This document shows positions 40,980-49,909 of a DNA stretch of 64,000 nt, piece by piece. Numbering within the stretch: the first letter of the stretch is position 1; each line of letters opens with the position of its first letter. The notes beneath the pieces are model-generated. The model was given only the letters and a program-made list of their open reading frames with translations. It made no database searches and was not told where the DNA came from. The stretch is from Mycobacterium sp. 1274761.0. Its GTDB lineage: Bacteria > Actinomycetota > Actinomycetes > Mycobacteriales > Mycobacteriaceae. Location of the stretch: assembly GCF_001668615.1 (NCBI RefSeq), contig NZ_LZMC01000084.1, positions 59,711 through 123,710 on the forward strand, given 5' to 3'. Position numbers and translations under genes: made by a program.

Positions 40980-42188
40980 ATGTTTCCGGTGGATACCTAC
41001 CAGCAATCCGACCCCCTCGCCGGGGCGGTGCTGGACGGGCGCTACCGCGTCGACACCTTGATCGCCACCGGCGGCATGTCGGGGGTCTACCGAGGGCTGG
41101 ATCTTCGGCTCGATCGCCCGGTGGCGCTGAAGGTCATGGATTCGCGCTACGCCGGCGATACCCAGTTCCTGACGCGGTTTCAGCGCGAGGCGCGCGCCGT
41201 CGCGCGGCTGAAGGATCCCGGCTTGGTCGCGGTATACGACCAAGGCATCGACGGACAGCATCCGTTTCTGGTGATGGAGCTCATCGAGGGCGGTACGCTT
41301 CGCGAGCTGTTGGTCGAGCGCGGGCCGATGCCGCCGCACGCGGTGGCCGCTGTGCTGCATCCGCTGCTCGGCGGGCTCGCCGTCGCTCACCGGGAGGGGC
41401 TGGTGCACCGCGACGTCAAGCCCGAGAACGTGTTGATCTCCGACCATGGCGAGGTCAAGATCGCCGACTTCGGCTTGGTACGCGCAATCGCCGACGCCAA
41501 GATCACTTCCACCAGTGTCATTTTGGGCACCGCGGCCTACCTATCACCCGAGCAGGTCAGCACAGGTGACGCCAGCCCCGCCAGCGACGTCTACGCCGTC
41601 GGCATCCTCACCTACGAGCTGTTGACCGGAACCACACCGTTTCACGGAGACACCGCGCTGACCGTGGCGTACCAAAGGATGGATCACGATGTCGCCCCGC
41701 CCAGTGCCGTAATCGGCGGGGTGCCAAGCCAATTCGACGAGCTGGTGCTGCGCGCAACCGCCCGCCGACCGGCCGATCGCTACCGCGACGCCGATGAGAT
41801 GGCGGCGGAACTCGAATCCATCGTCGAGGAATTGGGGCTGCCCGACTTTCGGGTGCCCGCGCCGCGCAACTCCGCACAGCACCTGTCGGCGCAGGTGCAC
41901 CGCAGCCGCATCAGCACTCAAGCGACCACCGACGCGGTGCGTGCCGCACCGCCGCCGCGCCAACACACCCGAGAGCTAACCCGCCGCCCCGACGAATGGG
42001 ACGCCGACGAAGCCGAATACTTCGGCGCCGCACGGCAATTCGCCGGCGTCGACATGAACGAGTTCTACTGGGCGCGGCTACGCCGTAAGCGCACGCTGTT
42101 CTTCTGGGTGGTCGCCGTGCTAATGCTCACCGGGGCGCTCGCCGCCGGCGCATGGACGATCGGCAGCAACCTGCCGGGACTGCTCTAG
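40980..42188 (+). CDS. pknL: Serine/threonine protein kinase PknL
   Basis: A 402-residue Hanks-type kinase. Kinase landmarks in order: glycine loop IATGGMSGVYRG, lysine in VALKVMD, catalytic loop HRDVKPENVL, DFGLVRA, activation segment GTAAYLSPEQ and SDVYAVGILTYELL. A ~75-residue juxtamembrane linker precedes a single C-terminal helix (FWVVAVLMLTGALAAGAW); only ~12 residues lie outside, so unlike PknB it has no PASTA sensor. It is divergent from its substrate gene. Its stop TAG shares a CTAG with the stop of aroG. Confidence 0.95.
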   Translation: MFPVDTYQQSDPLAGAVLDGRYRVDTLIATGGMSGVYRGLDLRLDRPVALKVMDSRYAGDTQFLTRFQREARAVARLKDPGLVAVYDQGIDGQHPFLVMELIEGGTLRELLVERGPMPPHAVAAVLHPLLGGLAVAHREGLVHRDVKPENVLISDHGEVKIADFGLVRAIADAKITSTSVILGTAAYLSPEQVSTGDASPASDVYAVGILTYELLTGTTPFHGDTALTVAYQRMDHDVAPPSAVIGGVPSQFDELVLRATARRPADRYRDADEMAAELESIVEELGLPDFRVPAPRNSAQHLSAQVHRSRISTQATTDAVRAAPPPRQHTRELTRRPDEWDADEAEYFGAARQFAGVDMNEFYWARLRRKRTLFFWVVAVLMLTGALAAGAWTIGSNLPGLL

Positions 42189-43573
42189 TCCCGCAGCATC
42201 TCTGCGACTAGAAACGCCAACTCCAGCGACTGCTGCGTGTTCAAGCGTGGATCACACGCCGTCTCGTAGCGACCGCCGAGGTCGGAATCCGAAATATCTT
42301 GTGCCCCGCCGAGACACTCGGTGACGTTCTCGCCGGTGATCTCGACGTGGATACCGCCGGGATGGGTGCCCAACGCGCGGTGCACCTCGAAGAAGCCCTG
42401 CACCTCGTCGACGATGCGGTCGAAGTGACGAGTCTTGTAGCCCGTGGACGACTCGTGGGTGTTGCCGTGCATCGGGTCGCACTGCCAGATGACCTGGTGA
42501 CCCGTCGCCCGCACCTTCTCGATGATCGGCGGCAACAGGTCGCGCACCTTGTTGTTGCCGAGCCTGCTGACCAGCGTCAGGCGGCCGGGCTCGTTGTTGG
42601 GGTCCAGCCGCTCGACGTACTCCACCGCCAGCTCGGGCGTCATTGTCGGGCCGATCTTCACGCCGATCGGGTTGGCGATCACCTCAGCGAACGCGATGTG
42701 TGCACCGTCAAGCTGGCGGGTGCGCTCGCCGACCCACACGTAGTGCGCCGACTGGTCGTAGAGGCGCGGCATGTCCTCGTCATCGCGGGATAGCCTCAGC
42801 ATGGCGCGTTCGTAGTCGAGCACCAGAGCCTCATGGCTGGCATAGATCTCGGCGGTCTGCAGGTTGCGGTCGTCGACGCCGCAGGCGCTCATGAACGTCA
42901 GGCCGCGGTCGATCTCGCCGGCGAGCGCCTCGTAGCGCGCGCCCGCTGGCGACGTGCGCACGAACTCCCGGTTCCAGTCGTGCACCAGGTGCAGCGACGC
43001 CAAGCCGGACGACGTCAGGGCGCGCACCAGGTTCATCGCGGCGCTGGCGTTCGCGTACGCACGAACCAGCCGCGACGGGTCGTGTTCCCGCACCGCGGCG
43101 TCCGGCGCAAATCCATTGATCATGTCGCCGCGGTAGGACTTCAGGCCCAGCGCGTCGATGTCGGCCGACCGCGGCTTTGCATACTGCCCGGCGATGCGGG
43201 CGACCTTGACCACGGGCACGCTGGCGCCGTAGGTGAGCACGACGGCCATCTGCAGCAGGGTGCGGATGTTGGCGCGGATGTGCGGTTCGGTGTTGTCGAC
43301 GAACGTCTCGGCGCAGTCGCCGCCCTGCAGCAGGAAGGCCTTGCCGAGCGCGACATCGGCCAGCAGCCGCTTGAGCTTCTCGATCTCCGACGGCACCGTC
43401 ACCGGCGGCACGCTCTCCAGCACCGTCCGCATCGCCGCGGCCTGCTCCGGATCCCAGCTGGGCTGCTGCGCGGCCGGCTTGGCCAGCGCGGTGTCGAGCC
43501 GGTGCCTAAGCTCGTCCGGCAGCGGCGGCAACGCCGGCAACTGGTCGATGGGTACGTCGACGGTCCAGTTCAC
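42185..43573 (-). CDS. aroG: Type II DAHP synthase AroG
   Basis: A 462-residue type II 3-deoxy-D-arabino-heptulosonate-7-phosphate synthase, the first step of the shikimate pathway. The metal-binding cysteine lies in LLQGGDCAETF; substrate loops include KPRSADIDALGLKSYRGD, VWVGERTRQLDGAH, QVIWQCDPMHGNTH and GGIHVEITGENVTECLGG. Mycobacterial enzymes of this type are feedback-inhibited by combined aromatic amino acids and bind chorismate mutase; full length here suggests the same. It converges with pknL. Confidence 0.97.
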   Translation of the reverse strand: MNWTVDVPIDQLPALPPLPDELRHRLDTALAKPAAQQPSWDPEQAAAMRTVLESVPPVTVPSEIEKLKRLLADVALGKAFLLQGGDCAETFVDNTEPHIRANIRTLLQMAVVLTYGASVPVVKVARIAGQYAKPRSADIDALGLKSYRGDMINGFAPDAAVREHDPSRLVRAYANASAAMNLVRALTSSGLASLHLVHDWNREFVRTSPAGARYEALAGEIDRGLTFMSACGVDDRNLQTAEIYASHEALVLDYERAMLRLSRDDEDMPRLYDQSAHYVWVGERTRQLDGAHIAFAEVIANPIGVKIGPTMTPELAVEYVERLDPNNEPGRLTLVSRLGNNKVRDLLPPIIEKVRATGHQVIWQCDPMHGNTHESSTGYKTRHFDRIVDEVQGFFEVHRALGTHPGGIHVEITGENVTECLGGAQDISDSDLGGRYETACDPRLNTQQSLELAFLVAEMLRD

Positions 43574-43767
43574 CCGTCAATGGTAACTGTCCGTAGACCA
43601 GCCGTTTTCCTACCGGGCGGCCCGGCGGCACCAGCGGGAGCCGAACCATAAACATGGGGAAACACCCGATTCGCCCGCAGGTCCTTCACAGCTAACGTCT
43701 ACATGCCACCGACGGCAGACAGGACAGCGGGACAACCAGCGGCCTGATCCAGCCCAACGGAGTCATC

Positions 43768-44133
43768 ATGCTCGATTACATGAGCGAGACGTTCCCCAAT
43801 GATCCCCCGCTGACTTTCCGTGGCGACGTCACACCCGACGGCCATGCGCGAGGCAACTTCATCGCCAAACTGAACGGCACGTGGGAGCTGACCACCCCGC
43901 TCAAGTGCAAGACACCCGCAGCGGGCGGCGGCGGCCAAGCGGGCAACGCGCGGCAGGTCACCGGCGACGTCGACGTGTACGACAGTCCCGGCGGCACCGG
44001 AGCCGTCACCGGCATGCTGCGGAGCGGGGATCACGTGAACCTCGGCTCCGGCTGCGGCGACAACTGGTGCAACGTCGCCTTCGCGGCAGGCCCCGGCGGC
44101 ACCGCGTGGGTGTGGGGCGACTTCCTGAAGTAA
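43768..44133 (+). CDS. Hypothetical SH3-like protein, probably 5'-truncated
   Basis: A 121-residue frame. Residues 1-48 read FPNDPPLTFRGDVTPDGHAR and NFIAKLNGTWELTTPL, like repeats in exported mycobacterial proteins. Residues ~64-121 resemble a bacterial SH3-type domain (GDVDVYDSPGGTGAVTGMLR, two Cys in GCGDNWCNV, then TAWVWGDFLK). No signal peptide is present even though the domains look extracellular. Upstream of the ATG the frame stays open and coding-like for ~22 codons (TTSGLIQPNGVI) with no start codon. It is therefore likely a 5'-truncated remnant, or it uses an internal start. Confidence 0.55.
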   Translation: MLDYMSETFPNDPPLTFRGDVTPDGHARGNFIAKLNGTWELTTPLKCKTPAAGGGGQAGNARQVTGDVDVYDSPGGTGAVTGMLRSGDHVNLGSGCGDNWCNVAFAAGPGGTAWVWGDFLK

Positions 44134-44140
44134 CCCCCAC

Positions 44141-44620
44141 CTACGGTGCGGTCATCTGCTGGTACCGCAGCAGGTTGTGTTTTGCGTCGACGAGCGCGTC
44201 GTGCGCGTCGCGCGGTCGCGGCGGCATTCTGGGACAGCCGCGATCTTCCCAGAGCTGCCTCAGCTCACGGGTGAACCGTGGAATGGCGGGCGGCAGCGCG
44301 GTCATCGGGCCCCACAGCTGGCACAGCACCACGTGGTCATAAGCGCCGACCCAGGCCCACAGCTCTATCGGCTCGTCACCGTCGATGCCGAAGAAGTCCT
44401 CCAGGTCCGACCGGATCTGCTTGCGCGACCGGTACAGCTGCGACGACGGCGACGGCAACTTGGGAAGCACGTGCGTGCGCACCCAGCGTCCGGCTCGCTG
44501 CGGGTCGAATTCGCTTGATATGCCGTAATATTCACGTCCGTCTTCGGCAGCGACGCCGATCGAGATCAGCTCGATGGTCCGGCCGTCGTCGATGAACTCG
44601 GTGTCGTAGAAGTACCTCAC
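44141..44620 (-). CDS. 3'-5' exoribonuclease RNase AS (Rv2179c-like)
   Basis: A 159-residue DEDD exonuclease. Acidic residues are visible at FYDTEFIDDG (Asp/Glu pair), WAWVGAYDHV and DAHDALVDAKHN. The M. tuberculosis homologue degrades adenylate-rich 3' ends. GTG at 44620 starts right at the fold (VRYFYDTEF) and overlaps the stop of the upstream membrane gene as GTGA. Longer frames only read that gene in another frame. Its length and sequence closely follow Rv2179c. Confidence 0.92.
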   Translation of the reverse strand: MRYFYDTEFIDDGRTIELISIGVAAEDGREYYGISSEFDPQRAGRWVRTHVLPKLPSPSSQLYRSRKQIRSDLEDFFGIDGDEPIELWAWVGAYDHVVLCQLWGPMTALPPAIPRFTRELRQLWEDRGCPRMPPRPRDAHDALVDAKHNLLRYQQMTAP

Positions 44621-45501
44621 GACTGGGCTCCGGCTGTTTCTCCGACCGGCTGCGACGGCGGCGCCGGCGCAGCGTGGATCTCGCGGTCGAGCTGCTCGTT
44701 GACCTCGCGGTCGTCGGGGAAACGGGGTTCGCCGGCGATCACGTGCTGCAACCACAACTTGGCCTGCACCACCGGCCTGCGCAGAATGCGTTCGCGCAGC
44801 AGCGCGCGGTGCATCTTGCGTGGTTTGTCGGTGTAGCGCCACCTGGCCCAGGGCGCATGCGGCCGGGACAGCCGGATTGCCCCCACGAACAGCAGCGGCG
44901 TGATGAACATGCCCACCAAACCGGTCCACAGTTTGCCTTTGAGCAACACGATCACCGCCAGCGCCAGCGTCAGCACCGCAAGCGCGACGACCGCGGCCCG
45001 CGCCGCCAGGCTGTGGTCGGAGCGCCAGATGTCTACATCGAAGAACGACAGCGGGTTGAACCCGAGGACAAGCAGGCCGGCCACCGCGATCGCGGCGAAC
45101 ACCGCGTCCACCGACGTGCGTCCGTCCTCGGCCCAGTAGACGTCCTGCAGATGCAGGATCAACGCGAACTCATCAAGCACGAGCGCCGCGCCGATCCCGA
45201 AAAAGGTTGCCGCGACCGTGAATTCGGGTACTCCCCCGTCAACAGCCAAAGTCACCATCGCCACCCCGGAGATCATGACCAAGATCACACCGATCACCAC
45301 ATGGTGGATGTGCAGCCCGCCGCCCGCGGAGATGTTGTGCGGCTGCCACCACTTGCGGGGCGTGTCGCTGTCAGCGTGGCGGCGGATGTAACGGACGATC
45401 GTACGGGTCACGAAGAAAGTCAGGATGAAAGCCACGAGGCAGAACACGAGGGGCAGCCGCCCGTGCGGGATCCCGAAGTCGAGGCCGAGCGACAGATGCA
45501 C
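44617..45501 (-). CDS. Conserved integral membrane protein (Rv2180c-like)
   Basis: A 294-residue protein with about seven hydrophobic helices and a ~90-residue cytoplasmic tail. A His cluster (GGGLHIHHVVIGV) and a charged LVLDEFALILHLQDVYW lie in or near helices and could bind metal or a head group. No enzymatic family is recognised. It overlaps the RNase AS gene by four bases and is divergent from the MptC-like gene by 83 bases. Membership in the envelope neighbourhood suggests, but does not show, a wall or lipid role. Confidence 0.85.
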   Translation of the reverse strand: MHLSLGLDFGIPHGRLPLVFCLVAFILTFFVTRTIVRYIRRHADSDTPRKWWQPHNISAGGGLHIHHVVIGVILVMISGVAMVTLAVDGGVPEFTVAATFFGIGAALVLDEFALILHLQDVYWAEDGRTSVDAVFAAIAVAGLLVLGFNPLSFFDVDIWRSDHSLAARAAVVALAVLTLALAVIVLLKGKLWTGLVGMFITPLLFVGAIRLSRPHAPWARWRYTDKPRKMHRALLRERILRRPVVQAKLWLQHVIAGEPRFPDDREVNEQLDREIHAAPAPPSQPVGETAGAQS

Positions 45502-45584
45502 GCAGAAAACCTACGCCGACACCGCCGCGACGTGCCGAGGATATGGTTCGGCGTGCCGCGGCCTGCCGATAGTCTGTTGGCGAC

Positions 45585-47006
45585 ATGAGTAGGTGGGACC
45601 CGCGCACGGGCGGCGCGGCTAATTGGGCGCCAACCGTTGCGTGGCGGCTGTTTCAGCTGCTGACGCTGGTGACGGCGGTCTGGGCCTGCTGGCGTCTGCT
45701 CGGCCATGTCACCTATCGCATCGACATCGACGTCTACCGGATGGGCGGTCGGGCGTGGCTGGACGGCAAACCGCTGTACGCCGACGGGGCGATGTTCCAG
45801 ACCCGGGCCGGCCTCGACCTGCCCTTCACCTATCCCCCGCTGGCGGCCATCGCGTTCGCCCCGTTCGCCGTGCTGCCGCTGTCGGTGGCCAGCGCCGCGA
45901 TCACCGTGATTACCTTCGTGCTGTTGATCGCGTCGACGGTGATTGTGCTGACCCGCATGGACGTCTGGCCTCGGTCGTCGATCACCACCGAGCCCGCGTG
46001 GCTTCGCCGGTTATGGGTGGCCGCCGCGATCGTCGCGCCGGCCCTGATCTATCTCGAACCGATCCGGGCGAACTTCGAATTCGGCCAGATCAACGTGGTG
46101 CTGATGACCCTGGTCATCGCCGACTGTGTGCCGCGCAGGACGCCTTGGCCGCGCGGCATGCTGCTGGGGGTTGCGATCGCTCTGAAGCTCACCCCGGCGG
46201 TGTTCCTGCTGTACTTCATGCTGCGGCGGGACTCGCGCGCACTCATCGTCGCCACCGCGTCGGCCGTCGTGTCCACGCTGTTGGGCTTCGTGTTCGCTTG
46301 GCGCGACTCCTGGGAGTACTGGACCGACACCGTCCGCAACACGGACCGGATCGGCACCGCGACGCTGAACACCAACCAGAACATCGCCGGTGCGCTGGCC
46401 CGGCTCGGCCTCGGCGAGGGCGAGCGGTTCGCGCTGTGGACGCTGGCCTGCTTCGCCGTGCTTGGGGTGACGATCTGGGCGGCGCGGCGGATTCTGCGGG
46501 CCGGAGCCGCTGCGGCGGCGACATCGGACTCCGGAGCCGCTGCGGCGGCGACATCGGACGCCGGAGCCGCTGCGGCGGCGACATCGGACGCCGGAGCCGC
46601 TGCGGCGGCGACATCGCACTCCGGAGAAAGGTCGGTGCTCGCGCTGACCTGTGTGGCGATGTTCGGCCTGGTGGTGTCGCCGGTGTCGTGGTCGCACCAC
46701 TGGGTCTGGGCGCTACCGACGGTGATGGTGTGTGCGCTGGTGGCCTACCGACAGCGGCATGCGCTGCTCGGTGCGGTGACCGCGGCCGGGGTGGCGCTGA
46801 TGGTGTGGACGCCGATCACGCTGATGCCGGAACATCACGAGACGACGGCGTCGCTGTGGCGCCAGGTCGTCGGTGGCTCCTACGTCTGGTGGGCGCTGGC
46901 CGTCATCGTGGTCGCGGGCACGATGACCACCCGGCAGACCGAGGACGAACCCGCCGCGGTGACGGACGACGCGGCCCCGGTGCCGGCTACGAGCTCGAAC
47001 GGGTAG
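45585..47006 (+). CDS. Alpha-1,2-mannosyltransferase (Rv2181/MptC-like), repeat-expanded loop
   Basis: A 473-residue GT-C mannosyltransferase of the GT87 type with about ten helices. In M. tuberculosis Rv2181 adds alpha-1,2-Man branches to lipomannan using polyprenyl-phosphate-mannose. Landmarks: the Asp loop YRIDIDVYRMGGRAWLDG, FTYPPLAAIAF, FGQINVVLMTLVIAD and SWSHHWVWALP. A loop at ~306-346 is four copies of ten residues, AGAAAAATSD, encoded by exact 30-base repeats. Codons after the loop resume the conserved sequence. Divergent from the membrane gene; ends two bases from the convergent acyltransferase. Confidence 0.92.
   Translation: MSRWDPRTGGAANWAPTVAWRLFQLLTLVTAVWACWRLLGHVTYRIDIDVYRMGGRAWLDGKPLYADGAMFQTRAGLDLPFTYPPLAAIAFAPFAVLPLSVASAAITVITFVLLIASTVIVLTRMDVWPRSSITTEPAWLRRLWVAAAIVAPALIYLEPIRANFEFGQINVVLMTLVIADCVPRRTPWPRGMLLGVAIALKLTPAVFLLYFMLRRDSRALIVATASAVVSTLLGFVFAWRDSWEYWTDTVRNTDRIGTATLNTNQNIAGALARLGLGEGERFALWTLACFAVLGVTIWAARRILRAGAAAAATSDSGAAAAATSDAGAAAAATSDAGAAAAATSHSGERSVLALTCVAMFGLVVSPVSWSHHWVWALPTVMVCALVAYRQRHALLGAVTAAGVALMVWTPITLMPEHHETTASLWRQVVGGSYVWWALAVIVVAGTMTTRQTEDEPAAVTDDAAPVPATSSNG
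46501..46620 (+). repeat. 30-base tandem repeat (4 copies) in the MptC-like gene
   Basis: Units CCGGAGCCGCTGCGGCGGCG followed by ACATCGGAC(T/G) begin at 46501, 46531, 46561 and 46591, with a partial CCGGAG at 46621. Only the last base (and GCACT in the last copy) varies. The period is a multiple of three, so unit gain or loss would change loop length without breaking the gene. It is a likely VNTR. Confidence 0.95.
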
Positions 47007-47008
47007 AA

Positions 47009-47707
47009 CTAGGCGGCGAGCTCCTTGGCGGGTTGTTTACCCTCCTTGACGTCGGCGGCGTACAGGTCGACGTATTCCTGACCAGACAGGCGCATCAGCT
47101 CGTACATCACCTCGTCCACGACCGCACGTTCGATGAACCGGTTGCCCTCTAGGCCCTCGAACCTGCTGAAGTCCATCGGCTTGCCGAACCGCACCGTCAC
47201 GCGGCCGAACCGCCACATCTTGCTGCCCGGCGGATTGACGACGTCGGTGCCGATCATCGCGACCGGGATCACCGGCACGCCGGTTTTCAATGTGACCCGG
47301 GCCATCCCCGTCTTGCCCTTGTACAACCGGCCATCGGGTGAGCGGGTGCCCTCGGGGTACATCCCGAGCAGCTTGCCCTCGTTCAGGATCCGTGCAGCGG
47401 TGTCCAGGGCGGCCTGAGCGGAGTCGGCGTCGGTGCGGTCGATCGGCACCTGGCCGGCGACGGTATAGAACCAGCGAGTGAACCAGCCCTTGATGCCGGT
47501 GCCGGTGAAGTACTCGGCCTTGGCCAGGAAGGTGATCCGGCGCTTGACGACCAACGGTAGGTAGAAGCTGTCCGCGACGGCCAGGTGATTACTCGCCAGG
47601 ATGACCGCGCCGTCGTCTGGAACGTATTCCAGCCCTTCGACTTTGGGCCGACCGAGCAGCGTCAACAAGGGGCCCATGAAGATGTACTTGAACAGCCAAT
47701 ACCACAT
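47009..47707 (-). CDS. 1-acyl-glycerol-3-phosphate acyltransferase-like protein (Rv2182c)
   Basis: A 232-residue PlsC-family acyltransferase. The catalytic NHLAVADSF (N-H-x4-D) is near residue 40, the substrate motif MYPEGTRSPDG is at ~117, and the N-terminus has a membrane-associating hydrophobic stretch (WYWLFKYIFMGPLLTLL). It transfers acyl-CoA to a lysophospholipid or a related glycolipid acceptor at the inner membrane. It follows the PIM/LM genes and converges on the mannosyltransferase with a two-base gap. Confidence 0.9.
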   Translation of the reverse strand: MWYWLFKYIFMGPLLTLLGRPKVEGLEYVPDDGAVILASNHLAVADSFYLPLVVKRRITFLAKAEYFTGTGIKGWFTRWFYTVAGQVPIDRTDADSAQAALDTAARILNEGKLLGMYPEGTRSPDGRLYKGKTGMARVTLKTGVPVIPVAMIGTDVVNPPGSKMWRFGRVTVRFGKPMDFSRFEGLEGNRFIERAVVDEVMYELMRLSGQEYVDLYAADVKEGKQPAKELAA

Positions 47708-47758
47708 GGTCCCTCCCAGATTGGGCGCACCGGACAGCGCTTGGGGACAACTGTACCG

Positions 47759-48133
47759 TCACTCTTCGACGGTCACCGGAATGTGCTGATACCGGCTGGA
47801 CCCTGGCGGCGGCGGTGCATCGGGCGGGGGCCCGGGCCCATCCGGCGGCGGCTGGGCAGGGCGTGCCGACGAATCCGCGCTCTCCACCACCGCGCGCACG
47901 ACGGTCAGCAGCGCCACGCTGTGTTCGGCGATGACAGTCAACAAGGGATGCTGTTCGCCGCTGACCAGAGCTGCAAGAGCGCACACCGGGCACCACACCT
48001 GCTGGCATTTCCCCGGCCCGTCGGAACCGACCGCGGCGGCGGCCGCCGCGCGCACGGCCGGATCGATCCGATCCAGGATCGACTGCGCCAGCGCCCGCAA
48101 TTCCGGCCCGAGATCGGAGTGCGAGCTGCTCAT
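47759..48133 (-). CDS. Hypothetical protein (Rv2183c-like)
   Basis: A 124-residue soluble protein. The N-terminal half is helical (LGPELRALAQSILDRIDPAV) with a CQQVWCPVCALAAL segment carrying three cysteines, a possible metal site. The C-terminal third is proline-rich. The ATG at 48133 overlaps the stop of the ArsA-like gene by four bases; longer in-frame starts read that gene out of frame. It is consistently paired with the ArsA-like ATPase in mycobacteria, suggesting a shared but unknown role. Confidence 0.82.
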   Translation of the reverse strand: MSSSHSDLGPELRALAQSILDRIDPAVRAAAAAAVGSDGPGKCQQVWCPVCALAALVSGEQHPLLTVIAEHSVALLTVVRAVVESADSSARPAQPPPDGPGPPPDAPPPPGSSRYQHIPVTVEE

Positions 48134-49392
48134 GACGGCCACACCTCCGGGTTCGGTCGAAATCGCACGGTCAGCTCTTTGCCCTTCAGCTGGGCATCCA
48201 TCACGATGCATCGCCGCAGCACGGATGCCAGCCGGACTCGGCGCCTCATCCCACCGGCGCCGATGATCAGGTCATCGTCGACGCGGCCGAGGGTCAGCGA
48301 GGTCGGGTCGATTTGAGGCAACTCTAGCCGCATCCGGTAGACCGATCCCACCCCAGAGCCCGATTCGCGGTCCACGATCGGGCGCAGCGGTCCCGGCGGC
48401 GGCGAGCCGTCGCGCCGTCGCGCACATTCGAGGAGCTCGCCGAGCGCCTTGGGGCCGATCGGCTCGCCGGCTAGATGAGGCACCAGCACCAGCTGCACGT
48501 CGCCGATGGAGGCGTCCAGCTCGTCGAGCACGACCTGTTGCTCCGAGATGCGTTCGGAGTACCAGTCGAACGCCGGATGCTCGGGCAGGTTGCGGTATTC
48601 GTATGAATCGTCCTGCACCAAAATCTGATTCACGATCAGCTCGTGCACTCGCACGCCCATCAACGCCAGCGAGCCCAGCGTGCGCGCGGCCTCGGCGGCC
48701 ACCACCCGTTCGGCGGTCAGCACGAGGTGCGCGCTCACCCTGTCCCCGTCGGTGAGCAGGGTGGTCAGTGCTCCGGTACCGGCGTCGACGCGCTCCATCA
48801 GTTCGACGATCGCCGCCATGCGGGCGTCATCGGACGACGAGGTCAGCCTGCGATGGCGCGGCCACGCCCGCTCCATGTACAGGCCGAAGGCAGCGGGCAA
48901 AGTCAGCATCCGCATGGCGTCGGCGGTCGAGGCGCAGTCGACCACGACGTGGTCCCACTCGCCTGAATTCGCCAACTCGCCGACCTCGTGCAGCCCGAGC
49001 ACCTCTTGAATACCGGGAAGTGCCGAAAGTTCTTCTGGGGCAATGCTTCCCAGCTCAGATTCGTCGAACTGGGCCGTCAACACGCCGGCGACCTGTCGCC
49101 AGCGCGCCTCCAGAAGAGCCAGTGTGTCGAGGGCCAGTGCGTCCAGAAAGCCGCCGGCGGCATCGGCGAGCACCCTCGTCGGCTCGCGCAGCCCGGTCGG
49201 GTTGACCGACGTGTCCAGCACGTCACCGAGTGAATGCGCCTGGTCGGTGGATACCAGCAGAACCCGCAGGCCGCTTTGCGCATCGCGCACCGCGCCGGCA
49301 GCCGCCAGCGTCGACTTGCCTACGCCGCCCTTGCCGACGAAGAGACTGATCCGGGCCTGGGCAGCCGCTTCGGAGTCACGGCCTGCGCTCAC
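48130..49392 (-). CDS. ArsA/Get3-like ATPase (Rv2184c)
   Basis: A 420-residue deviant-Walker ATPase. The P-loop ISLFVGKGGVGKSTLAAA is near residue 15, followed by LLVSTDQAHSLGDVL (switch I) and DHVVVDCASTADAMRML (switch II). No arsenite-binding Cys set is obvious, so arsenite pumping is unlikely; a chaperone or targeting role like Get3 is possible but unproven. GTG at 49392 overlaps the SRPBCC gene stop by four bases. Together with that protein and the small Cys gene it forms a coupled three-gene set. Confidence 0.9.
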   Translation of the reverse strand: MSAGRDSEAAAQARISLFVGKGGVGKSTLAAAGAVRDAQSGLRVLLVSTDQAHSLGDVLDTSVNPTGLREPTRVLADAAGGFLDALALDTLALLEARWRQVAGVLTAQFDESELGSIAPEELSALPGIQEVLGLHEVGELANSGEWDHVVVDCASTADAMRMLTLPAAFGLYMERAWPRHRRLTSSSDDARMAAIVELMERVDAGTGALTTLLTDGDRVSAHLVLTAERVVAAEAARTLGSLALMGVRVHELIVNQILVQDDSYEYRNLPEHPAFDWYSERISEQQVVLDELDASIGDVQLVLVPHLAGEPIGPKALGELLECARRRDGSPPPGPLRPIVDRESGSGVGSVYRMRLELPQIDPTSLTLGRVDDDLIIGAGGMRRRVRLASVLRRCIVMDAQLKGKELTVRFRPNPEVWPS

Positions 49393-49826
49393 TCAGCCTC
49401 GACTCGTTTCTTGAGATCCTTCAGCGCGGTGTCGGTGAGCCTGCGCTCGGCCTTGCGCTTGAGCAGGCCTATCATCGGGATGACCAGATCGACCGATAGT
49501 TCATAGGTGACATCGGTGCCAGATCCCTTGGGCGACAGTCGGTATGCGCCGTCGAGCGACCTCAGTAGTGAACTCGACACCAGCTTCCAGGTGACCGAAC
49601 CACGGTCGGCGGGCCAGTCGTAGGCCAGCACCATCGTGTCCTTGAGCACCGCAGCGTCCAGCACCAGCCGCGCCGTCTTCGGATAGCCGTCCTCGTCGGC
49701 CTCGAGGACCTCGGTTTCCTTGTACTCGGCGACCCAGTCGGGATAGGACCCGATGTCGGCGATCACGTCCATCACCGTGGCAGGGTCCGCGTCGATGTAG
49801 ATGGTTTGTGCCGTCTTGTCCGCCAC
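49389..49826 (-). CDS. SRPBCC-family lipid-binding protein (Rv2185c-like)
   Basis: A 145-residue START/Bet v1-like fold. The family pattern is seen in IYIDADPATVMDVIADIGSY, PDWVAEYKETEV and the C-terminal helix GLLKRKAERRLTDTALKDL. It should have a hydrophobic cavity that binds a lipid or polyketide; the ligand is unknown. It overlaps the ArsA-like gene by four bases, and a second SRPBCC protein is encoded 83 bases upstream. Confidence 0.88.
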   Translation of the reverse strand: MADKTAQTIYIDADPATVMDVIADIGSYPDWVAEYKETEVLEADEDGYPKTARLVLDAAVLKDTMVLAYDWPADRGSVTWKLVSSSLLRSLDGAYRLSPKGSGTDVTYELSVDLVIPMIGLLKRKAERRLTDTALKDLKKRVEAE

Positions 49827-49909
49827 TGGGCCGCTTCCTGTCGTTCCTCTTGCGCGCGTCCGATCGATGACATGAAAATCTACCCGTCGCCGCCGGCTCT
49901 AACCCACCT

